The notes under the pieces: generated by a model
Databases searched by the model: none
The model's input: the letters and a program-made list of their open reading frames with translations, nothing else
Told to the model about the DNA's origin: nothing
Made by a program: the position numbers and the translations under genes
Shown: one piece after another, positions 48,549 through 58,285 of the stretch
Layout: each line of letters starts with the position of its first letter
How positions within the stretch are numbered: position 1 is the first letter of the stretch
Assembly: GCA_025454755.1 (NCBI GenBank)
Contig: JALONV010000009.1
Location: forward strand, 17,789 to 81,788
Reading direction: 5' to 3'
From: Bacteroidales bacterium
Lineage (GTDB): Bacteria > Bacteroidota > Bacteroidia > Bacteroidales > VadinHA17
DNA length: 64,000 bases

Positions 48549-49370
48549 ATGAAAAAGGCAGTTGCATTATTGATAATTCCAACACTCCTGATTGGTTTTT
48601 CCGGATTAACCGGGTGCAAAAATAAATCAGAAAAGAAAGAACAGAAGAAAGTTGAACTTGAACAGGTTGGTACCATAGAGGAAAAGATCGAAGAGAATGT
48701 ATACCCTCTGCCTACTTCAGCGGAAGTCATTAAAATGCTTACAGAACTTGAAGTCGGGTATCAGTTTGGAATTTCAAATTCTGTTGAAAATGTAACCAAG
48801 TACATCAGCAGCAGTTCAAGAGCGATAAATATGGGAGTTTTCGGAGCTGATTTAAGTTATTGTACAATATATAATATTAATCAGGAAGTGATTAATTATC
48901 TTAATGCAATCAGGACTCTGGCCAATGAGCTTAACATGTCGAAGATCTATGATGAAACGCTTTATGAGAAGATCAAGGCCAACTTCGACAATAAGGATGA
49001 GCTTGTCAAAGTACTGACAGATGCTTTCAACCAGACATATAACTACCTTGCAGAAAATGAACAGCAGAATCTCGCATTACTTGTAGTAGGCGGAGCCTGG
49101 GTCGAAGGGATGTACCTTACATGCAATGTATCAGAAGCAGCTTACCAGGTGGCAGGAATCTCAAAAAACCTTCTTGAGCAGAAGAAATCTTTTGAACTGT
49201 ACCTGGAATTAACAAAGCCATATGAAACTGATCCCAATGTTGCTGAATTTGTCAAAAAGCTTGATCCTGTTAAGAAAGTCTATGAAGGATTGGGAACAAG
49301 CCTGACAATGAATAATATAATGGATATCACGAAAGCCATTAATGAAGTTAGAACACAGATAGTACAGTAA
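48549..49370 (+). CDS. Uncharacterised helical lipoprotein
   Basis: MKKAVALLIIPTLLIGFSGLTGCKNK lipobox; ATG at 48549 with upstream AAAGAGCGGGT. Confidence 0.75.
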   Translation: MKKAVALLIIPTLLIGFSGLTGCKNKSEKKEQKKVELEQVGTIEEKIEENVYPLPTSAEVIKMLTELEVGYQFGISNSVENVTKYISSSSRAINMGVFGADLSYCTIYNINQEVINYLNAIRTLANELNMSKIYDETLYEKIKANFDNKDELVKVLTDAFNQTYNYLAENEQQNLALLVVGGAWVEGMYLTCNVSEAAYQVAGISKNLLEQKKSFELYLELTKPYETDPNVAEFVKKLDPVKKVYEGLGTSLTMNNIMDITKAINEVRTQIVQ

Positions 49371-49387
49371 TTTAAATAAGCATACAT

Positions 49388-49521
49388 GAGGGTGTCTCAA
49401 AAGCCTGATTCTTGCCCCCTGTCCCGCCTAAGCGGGATTCTTTAAATATCAGAGAATCAGGATGTTCCGCCTTGCGGAATTTAGGGGCAATAAAAAAGAG
49501 AGGGGCTTTTGAGACAGCCTC
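49388..49521. mobile_element. MITE-like element with 18-bp terminal inverted repeats
   Basis: GAGGGTGTCTCAAAAGCC (49388-49405) versus GGCTTTTGAGACAGCCTC (49504-49521), 17/18; internal nested hairpins; no coding capacity. Confidence 0.7.
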
Positions 49522-49541
49522 TTTTTTTATAAGTTGTTGAT

Positions 49542-52500
49542 ATGAGGGAATCAGTTTTATTAGCGCTGATCCATATTTTCGCAATTGTATCTACCGTAAA
49601 TCCTGCTGGTATTACATCGCGCGGACGAAAAATACTTCGCAGCTATCTCAGACGGTATCTCAACAGAGAGCTTGAGGAAGAATACTATGCTCTTTTTGAG
49701 AACAACCTTGAGTTCTATTCAAATGAACTCAAAAGAGTCGATCGTGCGGAACTGGCCGATGAAGATTCCCTGATCTCCTTCCAGATCACAAATATATGCA
49801 GGCAGATAAAGAAAGGCCTGTTTATCGATGAGCGGATGCTGGTGTTTCTCCAGCTGATGGAGTTTGCCTTTGAGGATGGAATGATCTCCGAGCAGGAAAA
49901 AACAATTGTCGACATTGTCGCCAGGACATTCAGTATCGCAAAAAAGGAATATGATAATGCCTACGCATTCATGATCGACAGGGCATTTGACCATATATCG
50001 CCCGATTGCGTCCTGATAATCGAGAGTGATGAACCGGATTCATCAGGAGCAGCAGCTTATAAAAATTATGAACACTGGAGGCATATCCGGATAAAAGGAT
50101 TCAAAGGACAGCTTATGGTGCTTCATATCGAAAGCACCGCTACACTGCTTCTGACCTATGACGGTCCGCTTGCACTTTATTTCAAGGGAAGGGATTTAAT
50201 CGCATGCCGGCCTTACCTGCTTGAACGTGGCGTTAATATTAAAGGGATAGGCATCGAGCCTATCTATTATTCGAAAATCTATAAAAAATTTGTCTCAAGG
50301 AATTTCCCCGAGAAGGTGGTCTTTGAAGGGCACGATATAGAATACATGTTCAGGAATTCCGATAACGGAGTCAGAAAAATGAACTTCAGGGTAGAATCAG
50401 GTAACATGATTGGAATTATGGGCGGCAGCGGCGTAGGTAAAACTACAATGCTGAACCTTCTCCATGGCAAGATAAAGCCCACTACCGGGAACCTGTATAT
50501 TAACGGATACGATATTAATTCAAATGCCGGAGAGATAAAAGGCCTCATAGGGTATGTGCCTCAGGATGATATGCTGATTGAAGAGCTTACCGTTTACCAG
50601 AATCTTTATTTCAATGCACGTCTCTGTTTTGGTGAATATACAGAGGAACAACTTAACAATACTGTCGATAAAGTCCTTGCAGATCTTGACCTTTTTGACA
50701 TAAAGGATCTGCAGGTCGGGGACATTATGAATAAAAAAGTAAGCGGAGGCCAGCGCAAGAGGCTGAATATTGGCCTTGAGCTTATGAGAGAACCGGTAGT
50801 GCTATTCATAGACGAACCCACCTCAGGGCTGTCATCATTTGATTCCGAGAAGGTTATGGTATTGCTGAAAAATCAGGCTCTCAGCGGAAAGCTTGTATTT
50901 GCAAATATTCACCAGCCCTCTTCGGATATACTTAAGATGTTCGACAAGCTCTGGATTCTCGACAAGGGAGGCTATATGATCTATGATGGCGATCCCGTAG
51001 AAGCACTTGTGTATTTCAAGACAGAAACATCACAGGCCAATGCAGCTGAAAGTGAATGCCCTAACTGCGGTAACATTGAGACGGAAAATATACTCCATAT
51101 TGTTGAGGTCAAGGTGATTGACAACGAAGGATTGCCAGGGAAGGAGAGACAGGTTAGCCCCAGGGAGTGGTACGATAAGTATAAGAAAAAAATGATGCCT
51201 GCATCTTTGCCCTCACCCGGGGAATTACCCGTATCTCAAAGCAATTTTAAAGTTCCCGATAAATCAGGCCAGATAAGGACATTCATTAAGCGAAACCTCA
51301 CACGGAAGCTGGCCGACAAGCAATATATGGTAATAAATTTGCTTGAAGCGCCTCTCCTGGCTCTGATCCTGGGATATATCTCAAAGTACAGCGAAGACGG
51401 GAAATACCTCTTCTCAACAAATATTAACTATCCGGTTTTTCTGTTCATGTCGATAATTGTGGCACTTTTCATAGGACTTACGGTGAGCGCTGAAGAGATA
51501 TACAGGGACAGGAAAATCCTTGAGAGAGAGAAGTTTTTGAGTCTGAGCCGTTTAAGTTACCTGCTTTCCAAGATAAATTTCCTGTTTGCATTATCGGCTA
51601 TACAAACATTATCATTCGTAATCGTAGCCAGCCTGATACTGGAGGTGCGGGGAATGCTCTTTCAGCAATGGCTTATTCTTTTTTCGGTAGCCTGCTTTGG
51701 CAATATACTTGGATTGAATATATCTGCAGGTATGCGTTCTGCAGTCAGCATATATATACTTATTCCATTACTGCTGGTTCCTCAGCTGATCCTTGGAGGT
51801 GCCATGATCAAGTTTGATGACCTGCACAAGTCATTTACAAGGAAAATATATGTTCCGGTTATAGGAGATATTATGGCAACGCGCTGGGCATATGAAGCTC
51901 TGAGTGTGGAACAGTTCAGAGCCAATGGTTTTGAGAAACCATTTTTCATGTACGACATGAAACTCTCCCAGGCTGAGTGGAACTACTCTTTTCTTATTCC
52001 GACACTTAAGGTTAAGGTTGATGAATGTTTAGCTGCGGGGAAAGAACCTGAATACAGGGAATTTTCGGAAAACAACTTCGTAAAACTGAATTATCATTTA
52101 AAGGACCTTTCCGAAAAGACAGGAATTAAAACCGGGCCATGGATGAAGGAACTTAATTATTCCAGCTTCAGTGATGTGACGGGAGATAATGCAAAGACAT
52201 ATCTCGACAGTGTGAGAACATGGCTAAGAAAGGAGACAAGGATATGGACCGCACGGCGCGATTCAGTTTATGAAGTAAAAACCTCTCAGACAGGGGAAGG
52301 TAAATTTCTGCGGCTCCGGGAGAGCGATTATAATGACCGCCTGGCAGATTATGTTCTTAATCGTTTGGCTACAAGCAAGATATACGAGTCTAACAGAAGG
52401 CTTATACAAAAAGCCGATCCGATATTTATGCCCCCGGGATCAAAATACGGAAGAGCACATTTTTATGCACCCTATAAGCTCCTGGGGAATCTAAAAATAG

Positions 52501-52655
52501 GCACTCTTATCTTCAATGCGACAATTATATGGCTTATGACCATGGGACTTTTCGTAACGTTATATTATAATGTTCTGAAACGTTTCATCATCTGGCTCGG
52601 GAAGTTCAAGCTGCCCATCTGGAGAAAATTCGGCAGAGAGCTCCTTCAGATTTAG
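49542..52655 (+). CDS. ABCG-like ABC transporter (fused ATPase/permease) with N-terminal TerB-like region
   Basis: GIMGGSGVGKTTMLNLLHG, VSGGQRKRLNIGLELMREPVVLFIDEPTSGLSSFDSEKV, then ABC-2 type TM domain. Confidence 0.88.
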   Translation: MRESVLLALIHIFAIVSTVNPAGITSRGRKILRSYLRRYLNRELEEEYYALFENNLEFYSNELKRVDRAELADEDSLISFQITNICRQIKKGLFIDERMLVFLQLMEFAFEDGMISEQEKTIVDIVARTFSIAKKEYDNAYAFMIDRAFDHISPDCVLIIESDEPDSSGAAAYKNYEHWRHIRIKGFKGQLMVLHIESTATLLLTYDGPLALYFKGRDLIACRPYLLERGVNIKGIGIEPIYYSKIYKKFVSRNFPEKVVFEGHDIEYMFRNSDNGVRKMNFRVESGNMIGIMGGSGVGKTTMLNLLHGKIKPTTGNLYINGYDINSNAGEIKGLIGYVPQDDMLIEELTVYQNLYFNARLCFGEYTEEQLNNTVDKVLADLDLFDIKDLQVGDIMNKKVSGGQRKRLNIGLELMREPVVLFIDEPTSGLSSFDSEKVMVLLKNQALSGKLVFANIHQPSSDILKMFDKLWILDKGGYMIYDGDPVEALVYFKTETSQANAAESECPNCGNIETENILHIVEVKVIDNEGLPGKERQVSPREWYDKYKKKMMPASLPSPGELPVSQSNFKVPDKSGQIRTFIKRNLTRKLADKQYMVINLLEAPLLALILGYISKYSEDGKYLFSTNINYPVFLFMSIIVALFIGLTVSAEEIYRDRKILEREKFLSLSRLSYLLSKINFLFALSAIQTLSFVIVASLILEVRGMLFQQWLILFSVACFGNILGLNISAGMRSAVSIYILIPLLLVPQLILGGAMIKFDDLHKSFTRKIYVPVIGDIMATRWAYEALSVEQFRANGFEKPFFMYDMKLSQAEWNYSFLIPTLKVKVDECLAAGKEPEYREFSENNFVKLNYHLKDLSEKTGIKTGPWMKELNYSSFSDVTGDNAKTYLDSVRTWLRKETRIWTARRDSVYEVKTSQTGEGKFLRLRESDYNDRLADYVLNRLATSKIYESNRRLIQKADPIFMPPGSKYGRAHFYAPYKLLGNLKIGTLIFNATIIWLMTMGLFVTLYYNVLKRFIIWLGKFKLPIWRKFGRELLQI

Positions 52656-52679
52656 AAAACTGAGCATAACAGAAGATCA

Positions 52680-53462
52680 ATGAGCAGAGTACAGGCAAAG
52701 AAAAATCTCGGACAACATTTTCTGAAAGACAGGAGCACAGCTTCAAGGATCGCATCCTCACTTACGGGAGAAGGATACGGATCGGTTTTAGAGATTGGCC
52801 CGGGGACCGGCATTCTTACCGGATTTCTGATTGACAGGAATTTTCACGATTTCAGGGTTATTGAAATAGATAATGAATCGGTTCATTTCCTGAGAGAAAA
52901 CTTCCCTGCGATCAAAGAAATTATCAGAGGCGATTTCCTTACAATGGACCTGGGAAGAAAATTTACCGGGAAGCTTGCAGTGATTGGCAATTTTCCGTAT
53001 AACATCTCAACACAGATCCTTTTCAGGGTGCTTGAGAACAGGGATAAAGTTGTTGAGGTTTGCGGGATGTTCCAGAAAGAGGTGGCAGAAAGGATCTGTG
53101 CATCGCCGGGCAATAAGATTTATGGTATTATAAGTGTCCTCCTGCAGGCTTATTACGATACGGAATATCTGTTTACTGTGCCGGAACATGTTTTTTCGCC
53201 TCCTCCTAAAGTTAAGTCAGGAGTTATAAGGTTAAGGAGAAACAGCATAGTGGACCTCGGATGCAGTGAAGCGCTCTTTTCCAGGGTTGTAAAGGCAGGT
53301 TTTAACCAGAGAAGAAAGACTTTACGGAACTCAATAAGATCGGCATTTAACCTGAAGAGGGAAGATTACAGGGATTTTGGGTTGAGGCCCGAGCAACTAT
53401 CTGTCGAACAGTTTGTTGAACTTACAAACTGGGTTGAAGAGAACCGTATTCTAAGTGAATGA
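52680..53462 (+). CDS. rsmA: 16S rRNA dimethyladenosine transferase RsmA/KsgA
   Basis: KKNLGQHFLKDRSTASRIASSL, VLEIGPGTGILTGFL, GNFPYNISTQILFRVLE. Confidence 0.96.
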   Translation: MSRVQAKKNLGQHFLKDRSTASRIASSLTGEGYGSVLEIGPGTGILTGFLIDRNFHDFRVIEIDNESVHFLRENFPAIKEIIRGDFLTMDLGRKFTGKLAVIGNFPYNISTQILFRVLENRDKVVEVCGMFQKEVAERICASPGNKIYGIISVLLQAYYDTEYLFTVPEHVFSPPPKVKSGVIRLRRNSIVDLGCSEALFSRVVKAGFNQRRKTLRNSIRSAFNLKREDYRDFGLRPEQLSVEQFVELTNWVEENRILSE

Positions 53463-54701
53463 ATAACCTATGGCATCGACCGGATTCATCTTTGCAGCTG
53501 CATAGGCAGGTGCATACCCGGCGACTATCCCTATTACTCCGGAGATAACAACTGCCACAATAGTATTTCCAAATGTCAGGTACATATTCAATTCCCAGAG
53601 ATAGTTTACAAACAGGGTTGCAATGAATATCAGGAATACTCCAAGCAAACCACCGATTATTGAAAGCAACACTGATTCAGCCAGGAACTGAAAAAGAATG
53701 AATGTGCGTTTTGCCCCAAGCGCCTTCTGAATACCTATTATATTAGTTCTTTCTCTAACTGATACGAACATTATATTTGCTATGCCGAATCCTCCAACAA
53801 GGATTGCGAATCCGCCTATCAGCCATCCGACTATATTTATAATACTGAAAACGTTTTCAAATCCCTGGGAGATCATGCTTGCCTTGTTAACCGAGAAATT
53901 GGATATTTCATCCGGACGAATTCTTCTGGCTGCCCTTAAGACCATTGTGACATCATCAGTCAGTTCCTGTACAGGAACGTTTTTCTTTGCCTTAATCATT
54001 ATAATGGAATTCAGGAAACGACTTCTCATATTTATGAAGTTACGGCCAAAATTATAAGGGATGGCAGTTCCTTCATCCATGCCACTGTCGCTTATGCCTC
54101 CTTTTCCCTCCTTCTTGAAAACTCCGATTACATTTGTCTTGTTGCCTCCAATGGTAATCTGTTTTCCGATGGGATCAGCCTTATCAAACAACCGGTTGGC
54201 TACCTCACATCCGATGATTGCCACATTTTTTCCTGAGGCTGACTCTTCAGGAGAGAAATATCTTCCTTTTTCTATTTCAAATGATCTCAGATTCTCGAAT
54301 TCGTGAGTCACTGCTATAAGTGCCGCATCATTAGCCTGATTCTTCCTGTATTTTATGTTTTGGGGAGTATAGACATAAAAACAGGCAGCTTCTGCCTTTG
54401 TGGATTTATCCAGAACAGCCTCATAATCCTTCGTAGAGATTGCAGGCCATTTGATTATATCCCACCATGCAAGGTTGGGATCAAACGACCAGGGCCACTT
54501 CTGAACATAGATTACGTTTTCGCCGAGCGTGGCTATGGAATCACGAACAGCTTTGCCCATCCAGTCTATCACTGTGAATACAGAGATGATTGAAAAAATG
54601 CCGATAGTTATTCCGAAAAGCGACAGGAAAGTCCTTAATTTATTGACTACTACTGATTTAATTGCGAAAATAAAACTCTCTTTTAACAGTCTGAAAAACA
54701 T
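53451..54701 (-). CDS. MacB-type ABC transporter permease
   Basis: FAIKSVVVNKLRTFLSLFGITIGIFSIISV N-terminus, periplasmic MacB_PCD-like region, C-terminal FtsX-like TMs; start at 54701 preferred over 54734. Confidence 0.88.
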   Translation of the reverse strand: MFFRLLKESFIFAIKSVVVNKLRTFLSLFGITIGIFSIISVFTVIDWMGKAVRDSIATLGENVIYVQKWPWSFDPNLAWWDIIKWPAISTKDYEAVLDKSTKAEAACFYVYTPQNIKYRKNQANDAALIAVTHEFENLRSFEIEKGRYFSPEESASGKNVAIIGCEVANRLFDKADPIGKQITIGGNKTNVIGVFKKEGKGGISDSGMDEGTAIPYNFGRNFINMRSRFLNSIIMIKAKKNVPVQELTDDVTMVLRAARRIRPDEISNFSVNKASMISQGFENVFSIINIVGWLIGGFAILVGGFGIANIMFVSVRERTNIIGIQKALGAKRTFILFQFLAESVLLSIIGGLLGVFLIFIATLFVNYLWELNMYLTFGNTIVAVVISGVIGIVAGYAPAYAAAKMNPVDAIGYSFT

Positions 54702-54731
54702 TTTCTTAAATATAAAATCAAATCTGAGGAC

Positions 54732-54739
54732 CAAAGATA
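54732..54739 (-). promoter_or_regulatory. Bacteroidetes -7 box (TATCTTTG) upstream of the MacB-type permease
   Basis: Exact TAnnTTTG on the minus strand, overlapping the ORF-track start codon. Confidence 0.5.
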
Positions 54740-54875
54740 AGAAAAATCACACGCCGGAACCTTAAAAATTTCTTAATTGCCCGCCTGCTGATAATCATAT
54801 TTTTAAAATATTGGGGATAACAAAAAAATATATACTTTTAATCGCCTGAAAAACCTGTCCGAAAATCTTATAAAT

Positions 54876-56405
54876 GTGGCCATGAGTGAGAGGAAAATAA
54901 AGAGTGCTTTGATATCCGTCTTTTATAAGGACGGCCTGGATGAAATTGTAAAAACACTTCACAGCCTGAATGTTAAGATATGGTCTACCGGCGGAACTTT
55001 CACCTTTATTCACGAACTGGGAATACCTGCAGAAAAAGTTGAAGACCTTACCACCTATCCTTCAATTTTAGGAGGAAGGGTGAAAACACTTCATCCGCTG
55101 GTTATGGGTGGCATACTTGCCAGACGTGAAAACGCTGAGGATATGAAACAGGTCGGGCAATATAAAATCCCTGAGATAGATCTGGTGATTGTTGATCTGT
55201 ATCCGTTTGAGCAGACTGTAAAAATGGTGACAGATGAAGATGAAATAATTGAGAAAATCGATATTGGAGGTATATCACTTATAAGAGCAGCCGCAAAAAA
55301 CTATAATGATGTACTCATTATTTCGGGCAGAGAACAATATCCTGCATTGCTCAGCCTGCTCAGGGAAAAGATAGGCTTGACAACTTTGCAGGAAAGAAGG
55401 CTTTTCGCCGCGGAAGCATTCATGACATCTTCAAATTACGACACTACAATTTTTAAATATTTCAACAGGGAAGCCGGGATCACTGCTTTCAGGGAAAGCA
55501 TAAATGATTCATACCAGCTGAGATATGGAGAGAATCCTCATCAGAAGGGGATATTTTACGGAGATCCCGGTCAGCTTTTTGAGAAGCTTCACGGGAAAGA
55601 AATATCATACAATAATCTTTTAGATCTCGAATCAGCACTGAACCTGATAGATGAGTTTTCCGAAACAACTGTCATCATCATCAAGCATAATAATGCATGC
55701 GGCGTTGCTTCAAGGAAAAGCCTTACTGAAGCATGGAAGGATGCCCTTGCATGTGATCCGGTGTCGGCATATGGCGGGGTAATTGTAACAAATGTTACAA
55801 TTGATGAGGCTTCTGCTGCAGAGATAGACAAGATCTTTTTTGAAATAATAATTGCACCTGATTTCACTGAAAAAGCGCTTGAAATTCTTAAGCAGAAAAA
55901 GAACAGAATCATACTGAAGAGGAAAGCGGAAATAAAAAGCCAGTATAATTTCAGGGCACTGCTTAACGGAGTTCTCTGGCAGGAACGCGATAACAGCACC
56001 GAAACAGGTAAAGATATGAAACCAGTTACCACCAGAAGTCCGGAACCTTCAGAAGTTGACGATCTTGTTTTTGCCAATATAATTGTCAAGCACAGCAAAT
56101 CCAATGCTATTGTACTAGCAAAGAACAAACAACTTTGTGCCAGCGGCATAGGGCAAACTTCGCGTGTTGACGCATTGAAACAGGCAATAGAAAAAGCAAC
56201 CTCCTTCGGTTTTGATCTGAAAGGTGCAGTAATGGCATCCGATGCATTTTTCCCTTTTGCCGATTGTGTAGAAATAGCGCATAAGGCAGGTTTAAGTGCA
56301 GTGGTTGAGCCAGGCGGATCAGTGCGCGACAAGGATTCGATAGATTACTGTTCGGCAAATGGTGTGGCTATGGTATTTACAGGAGTGAGACATTTTAAAC
56401 ATTAA
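54876..56405 (+). CDS. purH: Bifunctional AICAR formyltransferase/IMP cyclohydrolase
   Basis: ALISVFYKDGLDEIVKTLHSLNVKIWSTGGT, GGRVKTLHPLVMGGIL, LRYGENPHQKG, KHNNACGVA. Confidence 0.96.
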   Translation: MAMSERKIKSALISVFYKDGLDEIVKTLHSLNVKIWSTGGTFTFIHELGIPAEKVEDLTTYPSILGGRVKTLHPLVMGGILARRENAEDMKQVGQYKIPEIDLVIVDLYPFEQTVKMVTDEDEIIEKIDIGGISLIRAAAKNYNDVLIISGREQYPALLSLLREKIGLTTLQERRLFAAEAFMTSSNYDTTIFKYFNREAGITAFRESINDSYQLRYGENPHQKGIFYGDPGQLFEKLHGKEISYNNLLDLESALNLIDEFSETTVIIIKHNNACGVASRKSLTEAWKDALACDPVSAYGGVIVTNVTIDEASAAEIDKIFFEIIIAPDFTEKALEILKQKKNRIILKRKAEIKSQYNFRALLNGVLWQERDNSTETGKDMKPVTTRSPEPSEVDDLVFANIIVKHSKSNAIVLAKNKQLCASGIGQTSRVDALKQAIEKATSFGFDLKGAVMASDAFFPFADCVEIAHKAGLSAVVEPGGSVRDKDSIDYCSANGVAMVFTGVRHFKH

Positions 56406-56427
56406 TAAACATAATTCATAATATTCA

Positions 56428-57450
56428 ATGGGACTATTTTCATTTTTAACGCAGGAGATAGCTATCGATCTGGGGACGGCCAATACTATTATCATTCATA
56501 ACGACAAGATAGTTGTTGATGAGCCATCAATAGTTGCAATTGACAGGAATACCGGGAAGCTGATAGCAATAGGGGAACAGGCAAGGCAGATGCATGGAAA
56601 GACGCATGAGAACATAAAAACGATCAGGCCATTGCATGATGGTGTGATTGCCGACTTCAATGCTGCAGAGCTTATGATAAGAGGTATGATCAAAATGATA
56701 AACAAGGGTCCGCAGCTATTTGCACCATCACTGAAAATAGTAGTGGGCATTCCGTCAGGAAGCACAGAGGTGGAGATACGTGCAGTCCGGGATTCCTCTG
56801 AGCACGCAGGCGGCCGTGATGTATATATGATACATGAGCCAATGGCTGCTGCCATCGGTATAGGACTTGACGTTGAAGCTCCTGAAGGTTCAATGGTTAT
56901 AGATATTGGCGGAGGAACAACCGAAATAGCTGTTATTGCACTGGGCGGTATTGTATGCAACAAATCAATAAGGATCGCAGGTGACGGATTTACTTCTGAT
57001 ATCCAGGCATATATGAGGCATCAGCATAATATCAAGATCGGAGAAAGAACTGCTGAAGATATCAAGATAGGAGTGGGGGCCGCAATTCCCGATATTGACA
57101 ATCCTCCGCCCGATTATATTGTGAGAGGTCCGAATATAATGACCGCCCTTCCAATTGAGATACCCGTTTCTTACCAGGAGATTGCATACTGTCTCGATAA
57201 ATCGCTGTCAAAAGTAGAGGCTGCACTACTGAGCGTGCTGGAACAGACACCTCCCGAACTTTATGCCGACATTGTTAACAAGGGAATTTATATGGCCGGG
57301 GGAGGTTCGCTGCTGAGAGGCCTGGCGAAAAGGTTTACCGATAAGATAAACATTAATTTCAATTTAGTGGAAGATCCGCTCCATGCTGTTGCGCGCGGTA
57401 CGGGAGTGGCACTTAAGAATGTCGATAAGTTTCCGTTCCTCATGAGATAA
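56428..57450 (+). CDS. mreB: Rod shape-determining protein MreB
   Basis: EIAIDLGTANTIIIHNDKIVVDEPSIVAID, VIDIGGGTTEIAVIALGGIV. Confidence 0.98.
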   Translation: MGLFSFLTQEIAIDLGTANTIIIHNDKIVVDEPSIVAIDRNTGKLIAIGEQARQMHGKTHENIKTIRPLHDGVIADFNAAELMIRGMIKMINKGPQLFAPSLKIVVGIPSGSTEVEIRAVRDSSEHAGGRDVYMIHEPMAAAIGIGLDVEAPEGSMVIDIGGGTTEIAVIALGGIVCNKSIRIAGDGFTSDIQAYMRHQHNIKIGERTAEDIKIGVGAAIPDIDNPPPDYIVRGPNIMTALPIEIPVSYQEIAYCLDKSLSKVEAALLSVLEQTPPELYADIVNKGIYMAGGGSLLRGLAKRFTDKININFNLVEDPLHAVARGTGVALKNVDKFPFLMR

Positions 57451-57463
57451 CATATCTGTGTGA

Positions 57464-58285
57464 ATGAGAAATCTGCTGAACTTTCTGGCAAAGTATAATC
57501 ACCTGATAATATTTCTTGTGCTTGAAGGGATTGCACTTTACCTGCTGAGCACGGGCAATAATTATCATAATTCCCGTGTTGTAAAAGGCTTCAGGGGATT
57601 GGCTGCCGGAATTGAAAAGCGTGTGAGCAATGCAACATCATATTTCCATCTCAGGGAGATAAGCCAGGCTCAGGCGAGGGAAAATGTTTCGTTGAGAACA
57701 ACGATCGAACGGCTTTCAGGGAAAGAAAACCAGCTTTTTTTTTCAGTAACCGACACAATACGTCATCAGCAATATACCTATTCCTCTGCCGGGGTGGTAA
57801 ATAACACTGTTAACAGGCAGAAGAATTTCTTCACAATTAATAAAGGGAAACTACAGGGCATATCTGTCGATATGGCGGTAGCTTCCGGAGATTGTGTTGC
57901 CGGTGTAATTGTCGGCTCTTCAAATAATTTTTCAATTGCCATGTCTCTCCTGAACCTCGATTTCAGGTTGAGTGTCAGGCTAAAATCAAACGGTTATTTC
58001 GGCTCATTAAGCTGGGACGGCAGTGATCCTCGTCATGCCATTTTAAGTGAGATACCTCAGCATGTCACTTTCGGAATCGGAGACACAATTGAAACTACCG
58101 GCTTTTCTGCAGTCTTCCCTGAAGGCTTAGTGATAGGAACCGTAAGCGATTTTGAAAAAAGCGGAGGGGATTTTTACAGGATAACGGTGGCGCTTGGAAC
58201 TGATTTCAAAAGACTGCGTTTTGTCAATGTCATTGGCAATCTGAGAAAAGAAGAACAACTTGAACTTGAAAAACAATTTCAATGA
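57464..58285 (+). CDS. mreC: Rod shape-determining protein MreC
   Basis: Position after mreB; N-terminal TM, coiled coil, GDCVAGVIVGSSNNFSIAMSLLNLDFRLSVRL. Confidence 0.93.
   Translation: MRNLLNFLAKYNHLIIFLVLEGIALYLLSTGNNYHNSRVVKGFRGLAAGIEKRVSNATSYFHLREISQAQARENVSLRTTIERLSGKENQLFFSVTDTIRHQQYTYSSAGVVNNTVNRQKNFFTINKGKLQGISVDMAVASGDCVAGVIVGSSNNFSIAMSLLNLDFRLSVRLKSNGYFGSLSWDGSDPRHAILSEIPQHVTFGIGDTIETTGFSAVFPEGLVIGTVSDFEKSGGDFYRITVALGTDFKRLRFVNVIGNLRKEEQLELEKQFQ

Noticed and set aside
55589-56332. 247-aa antisense ORF inside purH
   Set aside because: Ser/Ala/Ile-rich shadow ORF opposite purH.
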